Shown here one piece after another: positions 24,734 through 34,026 of a stretch of 64,000 bases of DNA. Location of the stretch: NCBI RefSeq assembly GCF_013204795.1, contig NZ_JABMKW010000007.1, positions 61,839 through 125,838 of the forward strand. Direction: 5' to 3'. Within the stretch, counting starts at the first letter, position 1. The number at the start of each line of letters is the position of its first letter. The stretch comes from Pedobacter panaciterrae. Its GTDB lineage: Bacteria; Bacteroidota; Bacteroidia; Sphingobacteriales; Sphingobacteriaceae. The notes below the pieces were generated by a model. That model did no database searches, had not been told where the DNA came from, and was given only the letters and a program-made list of their open reading frames with translations. A program made the translations under genes and the position numbers.

Positions 24734-27625
24734 CTATAGCTCCATTAGAAACTCCACGAGGTTCTTGTCGTGCGGTACATCAAGCTTTTTTCGAAGTCTG
24801 TAGCGGCGTATTTCTACACCTCGTAACGAAATGTTCAGTAATGATGCCATTTCTTTGCTACTCATATTCATGTGCAGATATGCGCAAAGTTTTAAATCGT
24901 TAGGTACAAGATCGGGGTGATTGGCTTTAAGTTTTTTGAAGAAACTCTCATGCGCCTCGTTAAAACTGCTCTCGAATAAATTCCAGTCGCGCTCATCGTT
25001 CATGCCTTCATCAATTACTTTTTGGATTTTTCTTAACTGTTCTTCTGCCAAAGGTTTTCCGCTCGAATCCTTAAGCTTCAGCATCTCCTGACTAAGCTTT
25101 TGCAGCAGCTCATTTTTGTAAACCAAACTCATGGCTGAGTTGGCAAGTTCCCGGTTCTTACCTGCAAGTTCTACCTGCAGTTTCTCTGTTTGCAATTTGA
25201 TGATTTGCCTTTCAGTTGCCTCAGCTTCTTTTTTAAGAAATTCCTCCTTTTCAACCTGCAACTTATCAGAAATGGCTTGCTGATCTTTCATCAGCTTTCT
25301 TTCGTAAAAGCGCTTAGAAGCAATTAGTAAAAAGACAATGCCAACCAGGTATAGAACGAAAGCCCAGTTGCTGGCATAAAAAGGAGGGAGGATCGTAAAC
25401 TCAAACGCTGTATCCTTGCTTATGGTCTCATCATTAATCTTAGCCCTAACCAGAAAGGTATAAGTTCCTGCACTAAGGTTAGTGAAATCTTTTTGCGAAG
25501 CAGAGCTCCAGTCAGACCATTGTTTAGAATAGCCTTTCAGGAAGTACTGAAACTTGATACTGCTTTGTCTGTAATAAGGAAGCGCGTACGAGATTCTGAT
25601 GTTGTTTCTGCTAAACGGTATTTCAATTTCCGAATCTGAATTTCCTACCTCACTGATAATGGAATAGGTGTCTGTAATATCTTCTATTTTTCTAATTAAT
25701 ACAGATGGAAGTGCTATTTTTTTGCGCTTTAGCGAGTCTAGCTCATTGTAAATAACAAAGCCATCATCAACACTGATCAGATAAATATGGTCGCTGATCT
25801 TACTGATGTTTTCATAGTACTGAACCATTCTGCCATCTAAAACACTGAAACGATTGGAGTCTATTTCTATTTTTCCTGGCTGCGAAAAATTGATCAGCGC
25901 CATTTTACCATGGTTAATAAACCAATATTTCTTATGGTCGGCCTTAATGATCTTATTGGATTGAGAGAAAGATCCAAGTTTCTTATTCAGAGTGGTGTAT
26001 TTGCTGAAATTGTTGCTGATCTCGTCGTAAGTTAAAAAGCCCTCATTGGACGAATAGATCAGTTTATTTTCAAGAGTGAAGAGGTTAATGCCATATGTAC
26101 TTGGCAACCCATTCCGTTCGTCGTAATACTTAACGTTTGTAACTGTTTTAAAATCGGGACTCAATACCAATTTATATAAGCCTCTGTAGGCATGGCTTAC
26201 CCAGATATCGCCTTTAGAATCCTGTTCTACGTATCTTGATGGTTCATCGAAACCTTTAATTTTGGAATCAAATTTCCACTGACCAGCCGGGTCCTTTTTG
26301 AATAATACCAGTCCATTATAAGTACCTTGAATAAGATAATTGTCGTTCAGTTTCTTGATAACCCAACCTCCGCTTATACCGGTAACTTTTTCAATTGTGT
26401 TTCCGGTAACGCTAAAAGTACCATCATTATGTCCACAAAGAAGCTGTCCGTCAATCATCCTTAAGTCCCAAACCTGTCCCTGCGATTTGGGTATCAGTTT
26501 GAAATCAAAAGAACTGAAAGTGTTGTCTTTACCACCAACCCATGGGCTGTAAAAAAGACCTTGGTTGGTTCCTAAATAAATTATGTTTTTATAAATAATG
26601 CTCGAATACACGGTGCCAAAAAGGCCGGTCTTATCAAAATAAAAGTAAAGAGGAGAATTTAATTCTATGCGGTCTATCCCGTTATCGAGACCAGTCCATA
26701 AGTTCTGATCGTCATCTGCATAAATACTAAGTACCGTATTGTTCTGTAAACCACTTGACTTATTGATCCTCTGTACAATATTTCCATCCTCATCAATAAT
26801 AATCAAGCCGTTTAAAATTGTTCCGTAAGCATAGTATTTTCCTAATACTTTAACTCCGTTATTTAATTGATAGGTTTGCAGAAAGGTATTTGCAGGCGTA
26901 TTAAAGGGAGTGTATTTTTCGCCATCGTATAGAAACAAACCATCTTTGCTGGTGCCAATTAATAAACTGCCGTTTTTATAAGGAAGGATCGAAAGCACGC
27001 TTCCGGGTAGTGGGGTGCCAATATTTTTAAGGGGAACAAGTTTATCGCCGGTTAGCTCAAACAAGCCTTTCCCTAAAGCTTCGATAATGAAACGTTTATC
27101 TACTTTATGCAGAAACAGAAAGAATGCAGGTATTTTTACAACACTTATTTTCTGGTCATTGTAAATATATATGCTCGAAAAAGACTGAAAGATAATGCGT
27201 TTGCCATCTACGTAGATTTTCCATATCTCATCGGTCATTTTATGTTCCTTCGGAATAAGATTGATGAGGGAAGTATATTTTAAACGCTTATGGTCTATTT
27301 TCCAATATCCGAATTCACCAAAGCTTCCGGTATAAATTATACCGTTATCATCTGTAGCTACCGAACGAACAATCTGGCGGTTTGGCATTTCATATTGTTG
27401 CCAGTATTTGCCATCGTAAGTTAAAAGGCCCTGGGTATTACCAAAATACATAATGCCATTTTTGCCTTTGGCAATAGACCAATTTTGGTTACCGGAAAGG
27501 TAAACTGATTTAGGATAATTTTGAATGTAAGGAACCCCAATACTTTTGATATCGTCTGCCAGAGCAGAAACAGATACAAAACAAAAGATTAAAAATATAA
27601 AGTATTTAAAGGGTCCGTTGCTCAT
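24734..27625 (-). CDS. Membrane-bound beta-propeller / triple-Tyr / LuxR-type HTH regulator
   Basis: 963 residues from the ATG at 27625 (an in-frame TTG lies one codon earlier). Order: signal peptide; about 14 propeller-type repeats resembling two-component regulator propeller units (residues about 25-650, for example LLTYDGKYWQQYEMPN, LLIGTSKDGLFLYDGEKYTPF); a Y_Y_Y domain (YFLKGYSKQWSDWSSASQKDFTNL); one TM helix near residue 775; a coiled coil of Glu/Lys-rich helices; and a C-terminal HTH (KLCAYLHMNMSSKEMASLLNIS, then RGVEIRRYRLRKKL). No histidine-kinase or receiver domain is present, so ligand sensing outside must couple directly to DNA binding inside. It is adjacent to and co-directional with susCD and is the probable regulator of that locus. 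Confidence 0.88.
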   Translation of the reverse strand: MSNGPFKYFIFLIFCFVSVSALADDIKSIGVPYIQNYPKSVYLSGNQNWSIAKGKNGIMYFGNTQGLLTYDGKYWQQYEMPNRQIVRSVATDDNGIIYTGSFGEFGYWKIDHKRLKYTSLINLIPKEHKMTDEIWKIYVDGKRIIFQSFSSIYIYNDQKISVVKIPAFFLFLHKVDKRFIIEALGKGLFELTGDKLVPLKNIGTPLPGSVLSILPYKNGSLLIGTSKDGLFLYDGEKYTPFNTPANTFLQTYQLNNGVKVLGKYYAYGTILNGLIIIDEDGNIVQRINKSSGLQNNTVLSIYADDDQNLWTGLDNGIDRIELNSPLYFYFDKTGLFGTVYSSIIYKNIIYLGTNQGLFYSPWVGGKDNTFSSFDFKLIPKSQGQVWDLRMIDGQLLCGHNDGTFSVTGNTIEKVTGISGGWVIKKLNDNYLIQGTYNGLVLFKKDPAGQWKFDSKIKGFDEPSRYVEQDSKGDIWVSHAYRGLYKLVLSPDFKTVTNVKYYDERNGLPSTYGINLFTLENKLIYSSNEGFLTYDEISNNFSKYTTLNKKLGSFSQSNKIIKADHKKYWFINHGKMALINFSQPGKIEIDSNRFSVLDGRMVQYYENISKISDHIYLISVDDGFVIYNELDSLKRKKIALPSVLIRKIEDITDTYSIISEVGNSDSEIEIPFSRNNIRISYALPYYRQSSIKFQYFLKGYSKQWSDWSSASQKDFTNLSAGTYTFLVRAKINDETISKDTAFEFTILPPFYASNWAFVLYLVGIVFLLIASKRFYERKLMKDQQAISDKLQVEKEEFLKKEAEATERQIIKLQTEKLQVELAGKNRELANSAMSLVYKNELLQKLSQEMLKLKDSSGKPLAEEQLRKIQKVIDEGMNDERDWNLFESSFNEAHESFFKKLKANHPDLVPNDLKLCAYLHMNMSSKEMASLLNISLRGVEIRRYRLRKKLDVPHDKNLVEFLMEL

Positions 27626-27631
27626 CAACAG

Positions 27632-28579
27632 CTAAGATAGTTGTTTACTTGAAACGTTTACCTGCTGTGGTACTTTTACGTAATATCCTGTTCCATCATA
27701 AGGGCGTTTACGTGGGTTAGTAGTACACTCAACCGAGCAGCATCCTTGTAAAGCCTCTCCGCATTCGTCACATTGAGTGAAATGTTCATTACATTCCGGA
27801 TTGGCGCAATTGATCATTTTTGGAGTAGTTTTGCCGCAATTATAGCATTTAGATACTATTGTTGGGTTTACAGTGTTTACGTCAACGGCAATACGGTTAT
27901 CAAAAACGTAGCATTTACCTTCAAAATCTTCACCTCCGGCTTCTTTACCATACTTGATAATTCCGCCATGCAGTTGGTAAACATCATTAAATCCATGATG
28001 TAATAGCAAAGCCGATGCTTTTTCGCATTTTATGCCTCCTGTACAGTAAGTAAGTACTTTTTTATCTTTGTACTTAGCAAGCTCATTTATTTTATCAGGA
28101 AAATCTCTGAAATTCTCAATATCAAGGGTTACTGCATTTTTAAATTTCCCTAAATTGTGCTCATAGTTTGAACGCACATCAAGTATTACCACATCTTCCT
28201 GATCTATCATTTTCTGAAAATCAGCAGGTTCAAGGTGTTTGCCGGTTTGCTTGTTCGGGTCTATGATATTCGGATCTCTTAATCCTGAGTGGACAATTTC
28301 GGCTTTGTAACGACAGTGCATTTTGATGAATGAAGGCTCTTCAACATCATCGATTTTAAAATCAGTTTTTGCAAAACGTTCATCAGCTTTTATAGCTGCC
28401 ATATAGGCTTCGCAGGATTCTTTTGTTCCTGAAACGGTACCGTTTAAACCCTCATTAGCAACAATGATGCGACCAACAAGATTTAAAGATTTGCAAAATG
28501 TAAGATGATCAGCAGCAAATTGTTCTGCCTCGGCTATGTGACTATAGCAATAGTAAAGTAGTGTCTGGAATTTTTTCAT
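27632..28579 (-). CDS. trhO: Rhodanese-domain tRNA uridine(34) hydroxylase (TrhO/YceA family)
   Basis: 315 residues. The N-terminal ferredoxin-like/acylphosphatase-type domain (LYYCYSHIAEAEQFAADHLTFCKSLNLVGRIIVANEGLNGTVSG) precedes a rhodanese domain with the catalytic Cys in TYCTGGIKCEKASALL. The C-terminal 75 residues are Cys-rich (CYNCGK, CANPEC, CDECGE, CCSVEC) and probably bind zinc. Members make 5-hydroxyuridine at tRNA position 34 in the cytoplasm. It lies 6 bp upstream of the membrane regulator gene on the same strand; this may be only chance co-transcription. Its 5' side is a divergent intergenic region with a tandem 11-bp array. Confidence 0.9.
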   Translation of the reverse strand: MKKFQTLLYYCYSHIAEAEQFAADHLTFCKSLNLVGRIIVANEGLNGTVSGTKESCEAYMAAIKADERFAKTDFKIDDVEEPSFIKMHCRYKAEIVHSGLRDPNIIDPNKQTGKHLEPADFQKMIDQEDVVILDVRSNYEHNLGKFKNAVTLDIENFRDFPDKINELAKYKDKKVLTYCTGGIKCEKASALLLHHGFNDVYQLHGGIIKYGKEAGGEDFEGKCYVFDNRIAVDVNTVNPTIVSKCYNCGKTTPKMINCANPECNEHFTQCDECGEALQGCCSVECTTNPRKRPYDGTGYYVKVPQQVNVSSKQLS

Positions 28580-28710
28580 AATTCATTGATACCGATGCAA
28601 ACGGCGTTTAATGCGCTGCAAAGCTAAGAAAAATATGTGAATTTGCATCAGATTGTGATCGTATGCTCAGGCTTTATTAGGGTTATGTTAAGGTGTTGGT
28701 AGGACAATCA

Positions 28711-28765
28711 GCCCTTTCAAGGCCCTACCAACGCCCTAGAAATGCCCTACCAACGCCCTGGCAAC
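28711..28765. repeat. Tandem 11-bp repeat array, five units
   Basis: Five head-to-tail 11-mers with invariant GCCCT and a variable six-base tail: TTCAAG, ACCAAC, AGAAAT, ACCAAC, GGCAAC. An inverted copy of the CCTACCAAC core (GTTGGTAGG, 28695-28703) lies just upstream and could pair with unit 2 or 4. The array fills the divergent intergenic region between trhO and the C1-peptidase gene; the 314-bp gap otherwise holds only the promoter box at 28838. Confidence 0.8.
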
Positions 28766-28837
28766 AATAGTCCTTTATGGTAAAGCAGTATTGTTTGTAA
28801 CATTATTGTAAACCTACCACCTTAGTTAGATTATTGT

Positions 28838-28845
28838 TAAGTTTG
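28838..28845 (+). promoter_or_regulatory. -7 box of the C1-peptidase gene
   Basis: TAAGTTTG matches TAnnTTTG. No convincing -33 element was found at the right spacing. The box makes the in-frame ATG at 28834 unusable and supports the start at 28894. Confidence 0.55.
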
Positions 28846-28893
28846 TATGCGTTATTTAAAAACACAAATAAAACTAACTTATTATTTATAAAA

Positions 28894-30087
28894 ATGACTA
28901 ACACTACGATGAGATCATTGTGGCTGACCACAAGTCTTCTACTTGGATCAACAGTTGGATTTGCGCAAGACAACCTTGTAAATTCATTAAAAAACAACCA
29001 AAGCGAAAACAGCGCAACCAGCTTTAAATTTACTCCGGTTATCAATACTGAAGCTACTTCTGTTAAAAATCAAAAATCATCCGGTACTTGCTGGAGCTAC
29101 AGCACCAACTCTTTTTTAGAGTCGGAAATGATTAGAATGGGTAAAAAACCTGTGGATCTTGCAGATTTATTTACTGCCCGTAATGCGTATGTTGAAAAAG
29201 GAATTAACTATGTGCGTATGCACGGTGCCTTAACATTAGGCGATGGGGGTGCATGCCATGATGTAATTAATATGTTTGCTAAATATGGCGCTTTACCTCA
29301 AGAGGTTTATAGTGGTAATGACTATGGCGCTCCTGGCTCATCAGATAGAATGAATAGCCTTACAAAAGCCATTCTGGAAAATGCAGTAAAAGCACCAGAT
29401 GGTAAGCTTGATCCTAACTGGAAAACTAAATATATAGCCACTATTGATTCTTGTATGGGGGCTGTTCCAGAAAAATTCACTTACGAAGGAAAAGAATACA
29501 CGCCAAAAACCTTTGCTAAAGAGGTTGTAGGTATCAATCCTGAAGATTATGTTGAACTTTCATCTTTCAATACTTCGCCTTATTATAAAAAAGCAGTTTT
29601 GATGGTGCCTGATAACTGGTCATATGATCAGGTATACAACGTACAAATGGACGATATCACTAAAATTATCGATAATGCTTTAAAAGGCGGTTATAGCGTT
29701 GCATGGGCAACAGATGTTAGCGAAAAAGGCTTTAGCTGGAAAAATGGTGTTGCTTACGTTCCTGAAAAGAATTTTGATAGCATGACGGACGAAGAGAAAA
29801 AAGCAATGTTCAATGGTCCGAAAGCTGAAAAAGAAATCACAGTTGATTTACGTCAGGCAGCATTTGATGATTATCAAACTACTGATGATCATGGTATGCA
29901 AATTACAGGATTAGCAATAGATCAAAACGGCAAAGAATATTACATTGTTAAAAACTCTTGGGGTGCTACTAACGATTATAACGGCTATTTATATGTGACC
30001 AAAAACTTTGTGAAATATAAAACCACAGCGTTTTTATTGCATAAAAAAGGTATTCCTTCAGATATCCGTAAGAAGCTAGACATATAA
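28894..30087 (+). CDS. Secreted C1-family peptidase (bleomycin hydrolase/PepC-like)
   Basis: 397 residues from 28894; an earlier in-frame ATG (28834) lies upstream of the predicted transcription start. A second ATG at 28909 gives an even shorter signal peptide, MRSLWLTTSLLLGSTVGFAQ. Catalytic residues of papain-like bleomycin hydrolases are present: Cys about 66 in QKSSGTCWSYSTNSFLESE, His about 332 in DDHGMQITGLA and Asn about 353 in YYIVKNSWG. The usual family is a cytoplasmic hexameric aminopeptidase; this Bacteroidota branch carries an export signal and so should work in the periplasm or outside. A strong terminator follows. Confidence 0.9.
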   Translation: MTNTTMRSLWLTTSLLLGSTVGFAQDNLVNSLKNNQSENSATSFKFTPVINTEATSVKNQKSSGTCWSYSTNSFLESEMIRMGKKPVDLADLFTARNAYVEKGINYVRMHGALTLGDGGACHDVINMFAKYGALPQEVYSGNDYGAPGSSDRMNSLTKAILENAVKAPDGKLDPNWKTKYIATIDSCMGAVPEKFTYEGKEYTPKTFAKEVVGINPEDYVELSSFNTSPYYKKAVLMVPDNWSYDQVYNVQMDDITKIIDNALKGGYSVAWATDVSEKGFSWKNGVAYVPEKNFDSMTDEEKKAMFNGPKAEKEITVDLRQAAFDDYQTTDDHGMQITGLAIDQNGKEYYIVKNSWGATNDYNGYLYVTKNFVKYKTTAFLLHKKGIPSDIRKKLDI

Positions 30088-30109
30088 CAGCAAAGGATTT
30101 TATTAAAAA

Positions 30110-30142
30110 GGGGCCTGTATCTTGAAATGCAGGCCCCTTTTT
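30110..30142 (+). terminator. Intrinsic terminator after the C1-peptidase gene
   Basis: GGGGCCTG (30110-30117) pairs with CAGGCCCC (30130-30137), followed by TTTTTATTT on the plus strand. Confidence 0.9.
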
Positions 30143-30261
30143 ATTTAGGTTTTTTATGGATGCTGCAATATCTTTTAATCATACTGTGATATTTCTATAC
30201 TTGAAACGAATAATTGAGTGAGTTAAAAAAGTATAACTTTATTCTAAGCATATGCCTTACA

Positions 30262-30774
30262 ATGGATACACTTAAACAGAAGGAGCAGTTTGTATCAGTA
30301 ATTGAACAGAACAAGGGGATAATTTACAAAATAGCCAATTCATTTAACAGGGATGAGGAGGATAGAAAAGATCTGGTTCAGGAAATTATATTTCAGTTGT
30401 GGCGTTCGTTTCCGGGTTATGACAACAAAAGCAAGTTCACTACATGGATGTATCGGGTTGCTTTAAATGTTGCCATTACCTCATACAGAAAGGAAAGAAA
30501 AAAATCGGCGCTAATTAGCCCCATTTCCGAAAATGTAATTGAGTTTATAGAGGATGATGTGCCAATTGATAATGAAGCCAATTTAAAACTTTTGCAACAG
30601 TTTATAAATGAATTAAAAGAGCTCGACAGAGCATTGATGCTGCTTTACCTGGAAGAAAAGAGCCAAAAGGAAATGGCTGAGATTCTTGGGCTTTCAGAAT
30701 CAAACATTGGCACTAAAGTGAATAGGATTAAAGAGAAATTAAAGCAAAGATTTTTAAAGATTAACAACAATTAA
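30262..30774 (+). CDS. ECF-type RNA polymerase sigma factor
   Basis: 170 residues from the ATG at 30262; the longer in-frame TTG at 30214 is probably part of the promoter (TAACTTTA at 30234-30241 resembles a -7 box). Sigma region 2 is clear (NKGIIYKIANSFNRDEEDRKDLVQEIIFQLWRSF then FTTWMYRVALNVAITSYRKE) and region 4 carries the HTH (SQKEMAEILGLSESNIGTKVNRIKEKL). It directs RNA polymerase to an unknown regulon. The next gene, 10 bp downstream, encodes a membrane protein and is the likely sequestering partner, although it does not resemble FecR-type anti-sigma factors. Confidence 0.9.
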   Translation: MDTLKQKEQFVSVIEQNKGIIYKIANSFNRDEEDRKDLVQEIIFQLWRSFPGYDNKSKFTTWMYRVALNVAITSYRKERKKSALISPISENVIEFIEDDVPIDNEANLKLLQQFINELKELDRALMLLYLEEKSQKEMAEILGLSESNIGTKVNRIKEKLKQRFLKINNN

Positions 30775-30784
30775 TAAACCGAAA

Positions 30785-31432
30785 ATGGAAGAGCAAGATA
30801 TAAAACGACTTTGGAGTAGTTTTGATGCGCAACTGGAAAGATCATTAGCACTTAATTTAAAAATGTTAAAAGAATTGCAGACCCAAAAAGCTGAACATAA
30901 GCTTCGTTCTTTTCGTAGAAATCAGGTAACAGGTGTAGTCCTTGGTGTAATATGGATTGCTTTTTTAGTTTTTTTACTGGTCAATACCTTGCACAATATT
31001 TATTTTGTAATATCTGTAGGCTTTATCATATTGTTTAATGTGTTTGCCACGGCTGCCTACATTAGGCATCTTGTAATGCTCTCTGAGGTAAATATAGAAG
31101 ACAGTGTTACGGAATCTCAGAGAAAGATAACCAAAATCCAGTCGTCGTTTAATAATATCGGCAGAATACTAATTTTACAAACGCCATTCTACTGTACCTT
31201 TTGGTACAATGATGATCTGGTTGCAAATGCAGGACCAGGCTTTTGGTTAATTCAGCTCGTAATCGTTTCATTTTTTACCTTTATATCAGTATTCTTATTT
31301 AAAAAGCTGACATATAAAAATGTGCATATTAAATGGGTAAAAGCGGCTTTGGAAAGTTTTGGTGGTAAAACTTTAACTAAAGCCATGGAGTTTTTGGATG
31401 AAATAGAAGCTTATAAAACTGAACGATCATAA
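30785..31432 (+). CDS. Four-helix-region membrane protein, probable sigma-factor partner
   Basis: 215 residues, not a family I can name with certainty. An N-terminal soluble helix (MEEQDIKRLWSSFDAQLERSLALNLKMLKELQ) is followed by two TM helices (VLGVIWIAFLVFLLV, IYFVISVGFIILFNVFATAAY), a helical linker, a further hydrophobic stretch (RILILQTPFYCTFWY, then LIQLVIVSFFTFISVFLF) and a charged C-terminal helix (LESFGGKTLTKAMEFLDEIEAY). It is in the same transcription unit as the ECF sigma factor, so an anti-sigma or sensory role is the working inference; the N-terminal helix would be the sigma-binding part. Confidence 0.7.
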   Translation: MEEQDIKRLWSSFDAQLERSLALNLKMLKELQTQKAEHKLRSFRRNQVTGVVLGVIWIAFLVFLLVNTLHNIYFVISVGFIILFNVFATAAYIRHLVMLSEVNIEDSVTESQRKITKIQSSFNNIGRILILQTPFYCTFWYNDDLVANAGPGFWLIQLVIVSFFTFISVFLFKKLTYKNVHIKWVKAALESFGGKTLTKAMEFLDEIEAYKTERS

Positions 31433-31436
31433 AAGA

Positions 31437-33884
31437 CTAGAATCCATAATACAATCTAAACCCATGATTTACTCTTCTGTTTCCATCATAAGCAAAGCCA
31501 TATGTGGCTTTGAAAATCAATCTTTGTAAGCCAAAGTAGAACTCTGTGTAATTTCTCTTTACTGGCTGACTCAAATAGTTAACCCCAACAAGTTCTTCCA
31601 GCTTTAATTTACGCAGCAGCGGAACTTTATTTGTTAAAAGGCCAGAGAAATTGTGTTCAAAGTGCGCTTCAAGATATTGACGGTCCGTACTGAAAAGATA
31701 GAAATCGAGGAATAAGAACTTTCTTAAGTTCGGAAGCCCAAGTAAAGAGTTATTACCTCTGAAATGTTTCGCCTCAGGATAGTAAACCGTGTTATTATTG
31801 ATGAACTTACCAGCGCCAACAACGAATGATGAGTAACCCCATAAACCAGCGCTAATACGGTTTTGGGAAACTTCTAATGATACCAGGTCGTAATCTACAT
31901 CACTATTGAATAATCCTTTTATGCCTTTTTTATAGGTAAGGTTAATTACCGGATATTTTGATCCCTGGTAAAATTTACCATCAGGGCGGGTTATATATTG
32001 CTGATCAATGGTGTAATTTAATGATGCCGTAATTGCTAACGATTTATATGTTGGAAACAATGGTGTTTCTGTATCAGGTGTAAAAGGGTTGTTTGATGTA
32101 AAAGTTTCGCCTTTTAGATCTTTTATTTTGAAGGTTGTCGAGTTTTCAAGATTAGTATGGCGAGCATAATCAGCAGTCAACGATGCCTGAAGTCCATTTG
32201 TCAGTTCCCTTGTGGTTCCAATGTTCGCAAATTCCTTTTTATAGAATTTGGAAAAGTTGGTTTCGAACAATAAAGAGTTAATGGAGTTGCCCAAAAGACT
32301 CATTGTTCCAAGGTCGTTTAAGTCGTAAATGCCAGAACCGCCACTTATACTAATGTTTGCTCGTTTTAACGGGTTGTAGTAATAATTTGCAGATATGTTC
32401 CCGGTTAGGGTTTTATTAGAAAATCCGTATCTCACCTCCGGTCGGATACTGTAATAACGGCTGTCCTGAAGTCGCTTCACATAAGTTACCCCGTATTTAA
32501 GTGCGAAACCTTCAACGGTGTTATAAAATATAGAACGATATATGGGGTCAAAACTATAATATTTCTGGGCGTACCTGTTGTTTATGGTGTATCCTGTTAT
32601 AGCGGCCTTTACAATTCCAAATTTATTGTTTTCACGTTCTAATGAATCAAGATAATGCTTTGAAACTTTAAGCGCAGCAATGCTATCCTTTCTCACATAA
32701 TCCCGGCTTTCTTCCTTTGTAAGCGGAATTGGTCTGTTATTAAGCCAAAACAAAGAATCTTTTTTATTTACCGCTTTGGTTATCTTGAGGATTTCGCCAG
32801 TGAAATAGTTTTTCGGAAAGTTTGGGTGGAGATTGTAATTGCTGTAAACCCCAACATAATAACCCTCGAACTTAAAGCCAAGCACATTCCCGTTAAACTG
32901 GAAATTGATATTTGAAGGCATATAAGTATTCTCGGTTTTAATAAACTGTTGTGAGATATTTAAAGTATCAAGAAGATTGATGCCTGAATTGCTGGTTAGG
33001 TACACATCGGCATTAAAAAGATGCCAGCTATCGTCTGTAATATATATAGTTCCCCTGAAAACAGGATCGTGTTCCCGGCGGGGGATGATCTGGATTTTGT
33101 TAATCGTTGCTCCGTTTTCTGTAGAAACACCTAGTAATTTGTATCTGTAATAGAGAAAAGCATTGTCGGAAATTGGTGATACAAAGCCGCGGGCACTTAG
33201 TTTATCCTCTAATAAAATGTTGTCGTAAAAATTTATAATCAGGTCTGATGCTTTATTGAAGCTAAATGCATTGTTACGGCCAGCAATTTTTGAAGACACC
33301 ATTTCTTCGTGAATCTTATTTGGGCGCTCATATGAAAATGTAGAGGTCGACTCTGATAAATATAAAATCCCTTTTCTGTTGGTATCCAGATCAAGCGTTT
33401 TTTGAATGTCTTTTCCAAAGAACTTTTTTGGGGCACCTACAAGTTTTTGTACTCCTTTAATATATACATCGGCTTTATATGCCTTTACTTCGGTAAGGTG
33501 TTCTTTCCTTTTTTTAATGGCTTGCCTGATGATTTCGTAGGCAGGATCTTCTGCATTGCCATCTATGGTAACTCCGGCCAGGCTATAAGTTTCCGGCGTT
33601 ATCACTACATCTTCAGTTAGGTTATCATTAATAGTGATTTCTTTCTCTAATGCTTTATAGCCAATTGCTTTATAAATAATGGTAAAAGTTCCCTTTTCAA
33701 TGCTTAATGAATAAACACCATCCACATTTGCTGAAGTTCCAATCGTTGTGTTTTTTATATAAACAGAAGCAAATGGAACGGATTGTCCTTCTGTATCTTT
33801 TATTGTGCCACCAAGTTTAAGCTGTTGTGCTGATAGGCTAAGGGCGCTTACAAAAAGAAATAGCGTTAAAAAAATCTTCTTCAT
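31437..33884 (-). CDS. DUF5686 family outer-membrane protein with carboxypeptidase-like domain
   Basis: 815 residues. Signal peptide ending SLSAQ; a carboxypeptidase-regulatory-like domain (GTIKDTEGQSVPFASVYIKNTTIGTSANVDGVYSLSIEKG, residues about 28-100); a middle DUF5686 region beginning with AYEIIRQAIKKRKEHLTEVKAYKADVYIKGVQKL; and a C-terminal part rich in alternating aromatic beta-strands ending GFRLYYGF with a terminal Phe, as in outer-membrane barrels. These proteins are common in Bacteroidota and resemble TonB-linked receptors without a plug; function unknown. It is convergent with the sigma-factor operon (4-bp gap) and divergent from kbl. Confidence 0.85.
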   Translation of the reverse strand: MKKIFLTLFLFVSALSLSAQQLKLGGTIKDTEGQSVPFASVYIKNTTIGTSANVDGVYSLSIEKGTFTIIYKAIGYKALEKEITINDNLTEDVVITPETYSLAGVTIDGNAEDPAYEIIRQAIKKRKEHLTEVKAYKADVYIKGVQKLVGAPKKFFGKDIQKTLDLDTNRKGILYLSESTSTFSYERPNKIHEEMVSSKIAGRNNAFSFNKASDLIINFYDNILLEDKLSARGFVSPISDNAFLYYRYKLLGVSTENGATINKIQIIPRREHDPVFRGTIYITDDSWHLFNADVYLTSNSGINLLDTLNISQQFIKTENTYMPSNINFQFNGNVLGFKFEGYYVGVYSNYNLHPNFPKNYFTGEILKITKAVNKKDSLFWLNNRPIPLTKEESRDYVRKDSIAALKVSKHYLDSLERENNKFGIVKAAITGYTINNRYAQKYYSFDPIYRSIFYNTVEGFALKYGVTYVKRLQDSRYYSIRPEVRYGFSNKTLTGNISANYYYNPLKRANISISGGSGIYDLNDLGTMSLLGNSINSLLFETNFSKFYKKEFANIGTTRELTNGLQASLTADYARHTNLENSTTFKIKDLKGETFTSNNPFTPDTETPLFPTYKSLAITASLNYTIDQQYITRPDGKFYQGSKYPVINLTYKKGIKGLFNSDVDYDLVSLEVSQNRISAGLWGYSSFVVGAGKFINNNTVYYPEAKHFRGNNSLLGLPNLRKFLFLDFYLFSTDRQYLEAHFEHNFSGLLTNKVPLLRKLKLEELVGVNYLSQPVKRNYTEFYFGLQRLIFKATYGFAYDGNRRVNHGFRLYYGF

Positions 33885-33997
33885 TAAATGGATTTAAGGC
33901 TTAAATATCGGATTAGTTGTGAATACTAAACAGTTTTTTTGTGTTAAAGTTTGCAACCATCGTTTAATTGCCTTACCACCACAAGACGATATTTTTA

Positions 33998-34005
33998 TAA
34001 CTTTG
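33998..34005 (+). promoter_or_regulatory. -7 box of kbl
   Basis: TAACTTTG fits TAnnTTTG and lies 21 bp before the ATG at 34027. A longer in-frame reading from 33919 would begin upstream of the promoter and is rejected. Confidence 0.6.
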
Positions 34006-34026
34006 GTTGCATTAATTATTATAAAT

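Noticed and set aside
28711..28765. CRISPR array
   Set aside because: The units are 11 bp with no spacer of constant length and no cas genes nearby.
33919..34026. 36-codon N-terminal extension of kbl
   Set aside because: It lies upstream of the promoter box at 33998 and has no similarity to the family.
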